Shown: in pieces, positions 47,641 to 64,000 of the stretch
Layout of the letters: the number at the start of each line of letters is the position of its first letter
Position numbering within the stretch: position 1 is the stretch's first letter
From: Paragordius varius
Lineage: Eukaryota > Nematomorpha
Reading direction: 5' to 3'
Assembly (NCBI GenBank): GCA_964247055.1
Contig: OZ176050.1
Location: 4,092,001-4,156,000, forward strand
Length of the DNA: 64,000 nucleotides
Notes under the pieces: model-generated
The model's database searches: none
Seen by the model: only the letters and a program-made list of their open reading frames with translations
Told to the model about the DNA's origin: nothing
Program-made: the position numbers and the translations under genes

Positions 47641-48340
47641 GGAAAAAGTTCAGAAGAGATCTGCTTCAAAAACCTATATTGCTTCGAATCAGTGTAGAAA
47701 ATCGCGGATCATGAAAATATCCTGATAGAATATCGGGATTATCTATGTGCTTTTGGGTTTTGACCATTACTAGTGATATAAGAGTGTTAATAAAACTTTT
47801 TTGGTAACTATTACTAATCAGAAGGCAAAATTTACGCACATTTTTTAAAATAATTTTTTGGTGAAAGCCAACTGCTTCATTCCAAAAGATGTCATTATAT
47901 ACCATTTACAATTCAATTCACCCTACCCTCGAACAATTCAATTCAAATTCACCCTCAAATAAATAACATGTTTTTTAAGATTAAAAATTACCTATATTTT
48001 AATATATTTTTAAAAAATAAAATTTTGTTTTAAATTAAAATAATACTGAAAAAAATAATTAATTATGCCATAAAGATATATTTTATATTAATAATGAGTT
48101 ATATTAGTTCGAAAACACATAATTTATTATTAGGGTGAATTTGAATTGTTCGAGGGTGAATTTGAATTGTTCAAGAGTGAATTTGAATTGTTCGAGGGTG
48201 AATTTGAATTGTTCATAGGTGAATTTGAACTGTAAATGGTATATCATAAACTATATACAATACAAAATATTTTTGAATGTGGAAACCAAAAGTCCCAATT
48301 TTTTCGCTCTGCAAAATAAACTAGTTTTCTCAAATTAGAC
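47640..48340. repeat. F-type repeat, copy 5, split by TACC-A
   Basis: TTTTGGTGAAAGCCAACTGC with TTCATTCCAAAAGATG precedes, and AAAGTCCCAATTTTTTCGCT follows, the TACC-A insert at 47,900-48,241. Both flanks match the F copy at 30,757. The outer limits are not resolved. Confidence 0.45.
47900..48241. mobile_element. TACC-A element, copy 3, five intact iterons
   Basis: A 342-bp element begins TACCATTTACAATTC and ends CTGTAAATGGTA, flanked by TA. The right arm (48,131-48,240) is the cleanest iteron array in the window: five 21-bp units, each starting TGAATTTGAATTGTTC and differing only in the last bases. The left arm carries about three inverse units. No coding sequence is present. Confidence 0.8.
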
Positions 48341-48744
48341 GAAAAAAGGTCGAGATTGCATAATAAAAATGTTAAATATCTGATTTTTATATCAACTAAA
48401 CCCTTTACCCTTTGACTTTTTGACCGCTTATATACCAGAGCTCAATTTTATGAATGAACTATTGCTTTAAAAGTTATTTTATTCAATTTTTATTATTAAA
48501 CATGGTTTTCATATAACGGATTTGTTTTAGTATCAACAATGGATAAAAAAATTATATTTTTTACAGTTTTGTGATTTCTAGAGTCTAAAATTGAGACAGC
48601 TCCAAAATAGGTTTGTAACGAACCGCTGTAAATAAAAATAATATAGTTTCCTGGTAATATGTAGTCTGGAATCTTTTTAAAAATAATTATTTACATTTTT
48701 AACCATAATATAATGTGCACAAAAAATTATCACAATGATATATA

Positions 48745-50578
48745 TCTATATATTTATAAAAATGGAAAATGCTGGCTTTGTGATCTGTTTCCGGAAAACC
48801 GGTAGACCCATTCAAATCCAAATATCGAAAAAATATAATCATTAATAAATGGCCCGACAATAGCTTCGCCCTTTTTTTGAAATAGGCCCCCAGTTCGGGC
48901 CCACCCCGTGTAAAAAACGGGTTTTTTTGAAAACAGAAGTTCACAAAAATCGCGTCTTTAAGACAATTTTCCGGAGAACGTGTTGGACCATTCAATTTCA
49001 AATATGATCTTTGTTTACTTATTTTCGATATTGCCGAACATAGTCGGCTCGCTTTTTTAATTTAGGCCCTCTTTTTACCCGCTCCCCCCGTAAAATGCTA
49101 CTTTTTTTAAAAAGTTAAGTCCACATAAATAATTTTGAATCTATTTTTCGCCCAAAGTATGAGACAGTAAAAATTCACTAAGGACTTCCACGTATTCCCT
49201 GTTAAAAGGCAAAAATTTTAGTCAAGCGTTTCTTTGGTGATAGCTGCTGGGTAAGGAGCTACCCGCTAAAAACTGATCCGTCATATGGAAGTGGTAGCTT
49301 TGTGAACTGTTTCCGGAAAACCGGTAGACCCATTCAAATCCAAATGTCGAAAAATATAATCATTAATGAATGCCTCGACAATAGCTCCCTTTTTTTAAAT
49401 TAGGTCCCCAGTTCGGAGGCCCACCCCATGTAAAAAACAGGCTTTTTTTGAAAGAGAAGTCCGCAAAAATAATTTTTTGATATCTATTTTTCGCCCAAAG
49501 TATGAGACCTTCAAAATTCATTCAGGATTCCAGGTATTTCCTGGTAAAAGGCAAAAATTTTAGTCAAGCGTTTCTTTGATGATAGCTGCTGGCTAAGGAG
49601 ATACCCGCTAAAAACTGCCCCGTCGTATATAGCGTACCTTTGGGGCTAAATTTCAGAAAACCTATCAGGCCATATGAGTTCAATAGCTTAATATTACCCG
49701 TAACAAGGCAAAAATTTAGGTCGTATTTTTTAAAATTATCGTTAATTAGGCCCTTCACGCCCTGAAATATGCGCCACCATAGAATGATATATTAGTTTTG
49801 AGGCAATTTTTTCAAAAATAAATGAGAGCATATGGAATCCATGATTTCAGAAAATTCGCCGCCATAGAACAATTTTTTGGTTCTGAGGAAATATTTCCAA
49901 GAACTTATGGGAACATATAGACATTATAATTCCAGATATTCGCCATATAAAGACAAAAATTTTGCCCGACGTTTTTTTGTGCCTGCCTCTGGGTAAGAGG
50001 CTACCCGCCAAAATGTGCCACTATATAAATTGCGTTGTTTTGGAAATTTAAAACTCATGCCATATGAGCTGATTTAAGGTTCGAAATATTACTTGTAACA
50101 AAAATTAGGGTCAGGCCTTTTTTTATTAGCTGTTAATTTGGGACCTTTATGCCGTAAAAATAAGCCATCATATAACGATTATTTAGTGTTAAGGTATTTT
50201 TTCAAATAACCCATGAGACGATGGTCTCAAAGATGATTCAAATATTTTCCCTATAGAGGCAAAAAATTTAAATTAGCGCTTTTCCATACAGGACTATGGG
50301 TAGGGGTCTACCGGTTTAAAACTGAGAAGCTATAAAATGGCATGACTTTAAAGCTAATTTTCAAAAAACTTAAGAAGCCATACGAGTTCAATAAAGGCTT
50401 TAAATATTACCCAAAAAAAGGTAAAAATTAAAGTATAGCGGTTTTTTCCGTTAGCCGTCAATTTGGGGCCTATACACCAATAAACAATATATTAAAATGA
50501 ATGCACCGTTTTGAAAATCCTATGAGATCATAGCTATTCCGAAGGACTTCCTCGGGCTGCGTAGCAACACGTGATCTA

Positions 50579-50580
<2 letters not shown>
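48745..50580 (+). mobile_element. Helitron-like repeat, copy 2, with internal duplication
   Basis: A TC preceded by A starts TCTATATATTTATAAAAATG, and the following 1.7 kb matches the insert in the hAT at 15,652-16,879. A block of about 600 bp is present twice (starting near 48,775 and near 49,288), each with GTTTCCGGAAAACCGGTAGA and GACAATAGCT. The 3' Helitron hairpin and CTAG seen in the other copy are missing; the repeat runs into a TA microsatellite. Both copies are coding-free. Confidence 0.5.

Positions 50581-50627
<47 letters not shown>
50580..50627. repeat. TA microsatellite at the edge of a foldback
   Basis: About 23 TA units sit between the Helitron-like repeat and the left end of the 1.2-kb foldback. 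It may have grown from a TA target site. Confidence 0.9.
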
Positions 50628-50628
<1 letters not shown>

Positions 50629-53331
50629 CTGTGTGCAAAAAAAGGGTCAATTTTTTTTAACAAATTTTTTTTTTCATGAGATAGCTTATAACCAACAAAT
50701 TCATTTGCCGCCAAAATTTTTAGTTGACGACCTAGTTTTTGATATATTGAGAGAAAATCGAAACCGGGCAAAAAGTGAAACATAAGGTATATTAAGGAAT
50801 TCAAAAAATAATGATAAAATTTGAAATACTATGATCTACTATGATTTTAGGATATTTTTTATAAAGTCATATAGTTAGGGGTTCTATAAAATCTTAGGTC
50901 AAAAGATGGCGTTTTTCTTTCAACCTGCTTAAAAGACAAAAAATTTTTTATGAAATTATATTATAATATTTAATTATTTACTAGGTCAGGGCTTCTTAAA
51001 CTTTTGTGAGTCGCGACCCCATTTATGATCGCAAATTTCTTGGCGACCCCAATAAATATAAAAGAAAAATAAATTAATATTTGATAATATATTTATTAAA
51101 AAACAATATACATATGCATATGAAAATATATAAATTTAGAATTCGTTTTGAACAAAAAAATCATAAATTAAAATTTGCACAAATATTCCGATTATTATAA
51201 TATATTGTATAAATTTATTATGAATCAGATGTTATTGAAATATTAAAAAATGTAGATTTATTTTTGTCAATTTCTTAAAATCTAAATAGCCCTGATAAAT
51301 ATTATCAAAAAGAAACTATATAAACATTTTGATTTATTTAGCCATGATTGTGAATAAGTGCATGTTATTCCGAATTAGTCAGTTTAAATTTTTTTTCTAC
51401 AATCTACTCGTATATTGTTGGATCTACCACCAGCCACTTAAATAAATTTATTTTTATATGGGTGAAAGTATTAGTGTTAATAAAATACCAGTTGCCAATG
51501 CATTTAACGATTTTTTATTTTAATGGAAAAATAGCTGTGGAATATTCACAGATTGTGCCAGAGCGTTAACGGGCAAAAATATTGGTTATAAATGATTTTT
51601 TCAAGCTGATCATTATGATCATATAACTTTTACTCATTGCCTTATTCACCGAGAGGCTCATGCGGCAAAAAAATAGCCCCAGAATCGAACGATGTGCTTC
51701 GGGATGCTGTTAAGGTTATAAATTTTATTAAGAGCCATGCCCTTAACAGTCGCTTATTTTCAAATATCTGTAAGGAACGGATATCATCTACACATCTTTG
51801 CTATTAAATGGAGAAGCAAGATGGTTGTCAAGAGGTCAAAGTTTAAGAAGATTGTTGTTAATGGACGAGATCGAAATAATCTTAACTGAACGAAAATTAT
51901 TTGTGCTTTTTTTCAAAATTAGTTGTGATCAGATATTTTTGCGATGTTAAACGATCTTAACTTGTTTTTCCAAGGAAAAAAATGGCGATATATTTACTTC
52001 AAACAAATTCAAAGTTTTATTGAAAAGATCTTGGAAAAGTAGGGTCGAAAAATATTCGTTCGAATGTTTTCCAGTGTCGACAATTTTTTGCAGATTATTT
52101 TGATTATTAATTACCGAATAAAAAGAAAACTAAAATCTTATTACAGAAGGCACTGACAAATTAAAACTAGAATAGCAAATATAATTGTTTTTTCACAAAA
52201 GACGTTCCCAAAGACAATCTTTTCTTCAATCTTCATTAAAACATGTGAAATAGCTATGTTCGGAAGAGGAATGCTGGTATAAACAGTTTTTCGGAACCAG
52301 ATGATATAATATATATACGATAATTGTTATTTTTTTATAACAATAATTTTACAAGTTAAAAAAACATTTTTTGTTAAATTGTATTTTTATCACTCGACCC
52401 CATAATTTTGCTACACGACTCCAAATGGGGTCGCGACCCATAGTTTAAGAACCCCTGTACTAGGTAAACTCACTATTAAAATCATAACATTCATATATTC
52501 AGTAAAAAAAACTTGTATATCAAAATAAAATCAAAAAATATTGTTTTTTATTTTCCATTTTTTTGTCATCTGGTTTATAAGTGTATAAAAAATTTATACT
52601 GTTTTTTTTTGGAATCTGCATGAGTGAGAATTATAAAGTATATAATTTATGCAAAGCTTTTTAAAGTAGTGGAATATCAACCAACAATTCTTAAAAATCT
52701 CTGTAACAAGTCTGTTTAAATATTAATATTTTTGTTGGGATTTGTACGGATTGTTGGTATATTCCACTACTTTTAAATACTATTTTACATAAATTATATA
52801 GTTTATAATTCCCACTCATGTCAGTTTCCAAAATAAAACAGTATAATTTTTTTATACACTCATAAACCAGATGACAAAAAATGGAAAATTAAAAAAAAGT
52901 ATTTTTTGGTTTTATTTTAATATATAAGTTTTTTTTACTGAATAAAATATTAATGTTAAAATTTTAATAGTCAGTTTAGCTAGTAAATAATTAAAAAAAT
53001 TATTTATATTGTTTCATAAATTTTTTGGTGTTTTAAGTGTTTAAGAAAAACGCCATCTTTTGACCTGAGATTTTATATAACCCTAACTATAAGATTTTAG
53101 GCTATTTATATTAAAACTATTTCCTAGAATGATAATGAACCATAATATCTCAAGTTTATCATTTTGAATTATCCTTAATTAACCTTATTTTTCACTTTTT
53201 GCCCGATTTCGCTTTCTCTAAATATTTCAAAAACTAGGTCGTTAACAAATAAAAATTTTGGCAAATGAATACGCTGGTCATAAGCTATCTCATGAAAAAA
53301 AATATTTTGTTAAAATTTTTTTGCACACAGT
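50628..53331. mobile_element. 1.2-kb full-length palindromic foldback, interrupted by a hAT
   Basis: The ends are ACTGTGTGCAAAAAAA and, inverted, TTTTTTTGCACACAGT. Removing the hAT at 50,987-52,457 (and one target copy) leaves two arms of about 610 bp meeting near 52,715. Mirrored landmarks include GACGACCTAGTTTTTGATAT against AAAACTAGGTCG, CATCTGGTTTATAAGTG against CTCATAAACCAGATG, and GTAGTGGAATATC against GATATTCCACTAC-type sequence. There is no coding capacity. TA flanks suggest a Tc1/mariner-mobilised foldback, which is inference. Confidence 0.75.
50987..52457 (+). mobile_element. hAT element (ZBED5-like group), copy 2, with degenerate transposase
   Basis: The ends are CAGGGCTTCTTAAAC and GTTTAAGAACCCCTG, with a perfect 8-bp duplication TACTAGGT (50,979-50,986 and 52,458-52,465). 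From about 51,545 the plus strand shows ARALTGKNIGYK, THCLIHREAHAAKK, DAVKVINFIKSHALNSRLFS, LLLNGEARWLSRG and LLLMDEIEIILTE. This is the order and wording of ZBED5/SCAND3-type hAT transposases (THCFIHRQALASK, VNFIKSRPLNSRLF, TEVRWLSRG). Many stops and shifts interrupt the reading frame and the N-terminal BED finger is not seen, so it is inactive. Confidence 0.85.
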
Positions 53332-53597
53332 GTATATATATTCCGATAGAAAAATGTATAAGAAATCCCTTGGTGCTTTCGGTTCTGGGGCTTACGAGTG
53401 ATTTAAGAATATTTACACTTTTGTCGAAGTAGTCCATATCAAAAAATGCCAAAATTTGCGCACATTTTTTGTATTAAATTTTTTGGTGAAGGCTAAATGC
53501 TTCATTCCAAAAAGTATCACTAAAATATAACAAAAGTTACTTTAGTAAAGGTTTTATATAATAAATCACCAAAATTTGAAAGTAAATAAATATTTAA

Positions 53598-54174
53598 ATT
53601 ACTACTTCGATTCAAATTGGGGTATCTAAATACCCCAGACTAAATTTGAGTTACTTAAAAAGTAATGAAGGAAACGGTCCCAATTTAAATTTATGCTTCT
53701 ATCCTAATAAAAATTATATAAATATGCTAAAATATCTAAATAAAATTTTGTTTTGAAAAAAATTCCATGTCAAACTACTTCGACGCCATTTTTATTTTAA
53801 AATTTTTTTTGCAAAATATCGTCTTCATGTAATTTTAAAGGTAAAATTAAAGCTAATTTTTTATTTAAATTACATATAACGTTGATAGAAATAAAAGAGC
53901 GGTTGATTTTGTATTATTTTTTTAATTTTACTATTTCACACATGTCACGTTGACAAAATTTTTACCTTTCAGATTTAGCTTAAAATAAGTAATATCAAGT
54001 ATGGTATAGAATTTTATATATATTTCGGTTTAGCAATGCTATATAAGTGCAAAATTTTGCCAAGGTTTCGATTCCTTCCATACTTTTTAAAATATTTGAT
54101 TTTAAACAGGCCTGGGGTATCCAACTACCCCAATTTAAATCGAAGGACTAAAATGAGTGTGTTGTATCCAAGTG
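53598..54174. mobile_element. E-type TTAA-flanked MITE, copy 3
   Basis: It has the same orientation and interior as copy 1. CTTCGATTCAAATTGGGG with GGGGTATCTAAATACCCC marks the left and ATCCAAGTG followed by TTAA the right. The left TTAA is blurred by mutation. Confidence 0.65.
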
Positions 54175-54290
54175 TTAAAATTCGGAAGCGATATAAATGT
54201 TCAGCATTATTAAATTATATAAATAAAAGGTTTTTACAATATCTAAAAGCGTTTTTATCCGTTTTCATTATGCCTAAAAATGATAGGAAG

Positions 54291-54964
54291 TAGGGTTGTG
54301 CTGACCAATTCATGACCCGGTCAATTGACCGGGTCATGAACAGGTCGGTGACTATTTATTTTTTGACCATAGTTATTTCAAAAAACAGCTGTTTTGAAAA
54401 ACACCGGGAAATTTTTTTGGAAGAAAAATAGTAAAATTTTATTGTTTTTTAATATATTTTTTAAAATTATAAATTAAATATTTAAATATGATTAATTAAA
54501 AGATAAAATTGTTAAATGTGCATCGTTATAACATTAGCATTTAAGAGTTATTTCAAAAAACAAAACAATCAAACACTTTGCAAAATATGCAATTATTCCA
54601 TATGGTGAACCAATATTTTGAAAATCATTGTATAATTGGATATTCTAATGATGAAAGAAAGTTTAAAACAAACAAGGTTTTATTTGAAATATCCAGTATT
54701 AAAAGCTGTGCTTTGAAAATTCAGAAGGCCACAAATATCTAGCAAAACTTATTTGAATAAATTCCTTTATATTGATTATTGTAAATAATAAATATCAAAA
54801 AAATGTATAATATAAATTTTTTAGAAACATGGCAAGTGTAATTCAAACATTATTACGACAATCCAATATCGCATGATATTTACTTAAGTAAAAAGTGGTC
54901 ATGACCATGGTCTGACTGGGTCTGACCGGACTTTTTTGAAAAAGCAGTCAAATGCACAACCCTA
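54291..54964. mobile_element. hAT-like MITE with TAGGGTTGTGC ends
   Basis: A 674-bp element has inverted ends TAGGGTTGTGC and GCACAACCCTA. Just inside the ends are GCTGACC, GGTCAATTGACC and GGTCTGACTGGGTCTGACCG. Flanking octamers ATAGGAAG and CTGGGAAG match at six of eight positions, compatible with an aged 8-bp hAT duplication. There is no transposase. Confidence 0.6.
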
Positions 54965-55439
54965 CTGGGAAGTATGCTTTGACAAAATTTGCTATAATTT
55001 GAATTTTTCTAAATAAGCATTTTTTAAAAAAAAATTATGTCAAAATTTAGTATATATTAAAAATTTCATAGCGAAATTCCGGAATGTGTTTAAAAAACTA
55101 ACCCGTTTAAAGAGTGAAATTCGGGACTTTCGGAGCTTTTTATAAGTACATATATTTCAAAGCATTTAGCTTTCATCATAAAATATTACAAAAAATCTGG
55201 GCTAATTTTGCCATTTTCTGATATGGAGCATTTAGCAAAGTGTAAATAACTTTCTTAAATTACCTAAAGGGATAAATTTAAAACACATTAATAATCCTGA
55301 TACATTTTTCTATCATCTATTTCTTTCATTAAGATAGTTTTTCATGACTCCTGATTTTCTATACACTGTGTGATATATATTTATTTATCAGTTGCCTTAG
55401 AGATTAAAAAAATAAAAAATAGCTGTGAAAGATTTTAGA

Positions 55440-56215
55440 CCCTAATTTAGAATTTTACATTTTTTAGAAAATATTTTTTTGTATTATGCGCCTAAAAGTC
55501 CAAAGAAAGCACTGTTTTAAATTCGGGTTAGTACCTTAAATATTTTTTTAAAATATATAAATTTTAAATCGCTCTGGATTACCCTAAAAGGTCATGGAAT
55601 TTTAAAAAATGAACACATTTTTTAAATTTTAATTTTTATATGTAGCGTACTTCATCATATTTTGAGGCATGATGGAAACTGTATAAGAACGCAAAATTTA
55701 TAAATAATTTTGTACATAATTTGATGATGCAGTTCTGTCGCTTTAATTTAAAGATTCTTTCAATTTCAGATTTGGGTGAATTTTTGTAAAAAAACACTAT
55801 TATATTTAACATGAACAAATATTTAAATTTAAATTTTGAGGTGATAAAAAATTTTAACATCATCAAATTAAAAGGTGGTTCTTATATCCTAAGGCGTTTT
55901 TTATTGTCCATCTTGCCTAAAAGTTATATGAAGTATGCAACAATATTTTGCTATAAATTTAATTACGAAGTGTTTTTTAATATATTTTTAGTTGATATAA
56001 AAATTTAGCATATATTTATATTTAGACAACTAGCTCATTTTACAAGGGCAAATATAACTTTTGGGGGATTTAAATATTGTTTTATATGTTACAATATATG
56101 TTTTTTTAAATTGGCATTTAGCCTTTCCAAAAAATTTATACAAAATGTAATTTTCTATATCATTTGTAGAAATCAATAGCACTATGAATCCTTGGTACAT
56201 TTTCTATCAATTTAT
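55440..56215. repeat. F-type repeat, copy 4, degenerate
   Basis: CGTACTTCATCATATTTTGA followed by GGCATGATGGAAAC, and the mirror CATCTTGCCTAAAAGTTATA followed by TGAAGTATGC, match the central part of F copy 1 (GCTTCATAATATTTTGAGGC). The ends are unclear. Confidence 0.4.
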
Positions 56216-56514
56216 AAAATATCAAACAGAAGGTTCGTACACCTTGTAACAAAATAAAAAATATTTTCTTGTATATTAAATCTTTTAGATAACTGTTGAG
56301 AAATAAAATTTCTAAAATAACCAAGAAAATTTATACTCTATCTGTATATTTTGTTTGGTCACTAACATATATATTTACGTGATATATTTAAAATTTATTA
56401 CAGCATTATTTTATTTTAAAGTTAAAATATGTTATCAGTCGTTTTACAAAAAATTTTACTATAATTAACTTTTTTCTATACGGCACCTAATTGAGTCGAG
56501 CTATCTTTGGCGCA

Positions 56515-64000
<7,486 letters not shown>

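Larger units (their letters stand above)
53345..55314. repeat. F-type foldback, copy 3, hosting two other elements
   Basis: The left end GATAGAAAAATGTATAAG and right end CCTGATACATTTTTCTATCA are inverse to each other, giving the best-preserved F termini. Interior landmarks match copy 1 (TTTTGGTGAAGGCTAAATGC, TTTTCTGATATGGAGCATTT). An E-type MITE and a hAT-like element are inserted. Confidence 0.5.

Noticed and set aside
51545-52260. Domesticated ZBED-type host gene
   Set aside because: The transposase is still inside intact hAT ends with a target duplication and has many interruptions.

Overview
The window is AT-rich animal DNA (roughly three quarters A+T or more) carrying five intact spliced protein genes in a matrix of decayed DNA transposons. 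Animal origin is shown by a Mad/MXD repressor with a SIN3-interaction helix joined to a Myc/Max-type bHLH-zipper, by a p70-type S6 kinase, and by the relic of a SETDB1 methyltransferase. Some introns are only 22-29 nt long. In animals, introns that small are known mainly from dicyemid mesozoans, so a dicyemid-like or similarly reduced AT-rich lineage is my best guess, not a proof. All exon phases quoted below were joined by hand and close without a frameshift. The standard genetic code is used.

Layout. 1-2,423: AT-rich 3' flank with two small transposon copies. 2,424-13,171, minus strand: an MXD-family repressor in nine exons with one 7-kb intron. 13,172-19,302: spacer with a hAT element (carrying a Helitron-like insert) and a second hAT fragment. 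19,303-27,194, minus strand: CWC27, a spliceosomal cyclophilin, in 13 exons. 27,231-28,469, plus strand: a TMED/p24 cargo receptor, head to head with CWC27 with only 36 bp between the two start codons. 28,470-36,159: unidentified coding-like relic, foldback elements, nested TACC-ended elements and TTAA-flanked MITEs. 36,160-38,556, plus strand: mitochondrial 3-hydroxyacyl-CoA dehydrogenase in eight exons, the first three introns being 22, 23 and 29 nt. 38,557-56,514: LINE relic, more TACC-ended elements, SETDB1 pseudogene, palindromes, Helitron-like repeat, a 1.2-kb foldback interrupted by a hAT, and further MITEs. 56,515 to the window end, plus strand: p70 S6 kinase in at least 14 exons, continuing past 64,000.

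The five genes are not a functional cluster: transcription repression, splicing, ER-Golgi transport, fatty-acid oxidation and TOR signalling are unrelated housekeeping jobs. The one real regulatory coupling suggested by the sequence is the CWC27/TMED divergent pair.

The most unusual observation is a set of TA-flanked elements that all begin TACCATTT and end AAATGGTA. In three subfamilies the terminal inverted repeats are arrays of 21-bp iterons, and each subfamily has its own iteron sequence. I do not recognise this architecture.
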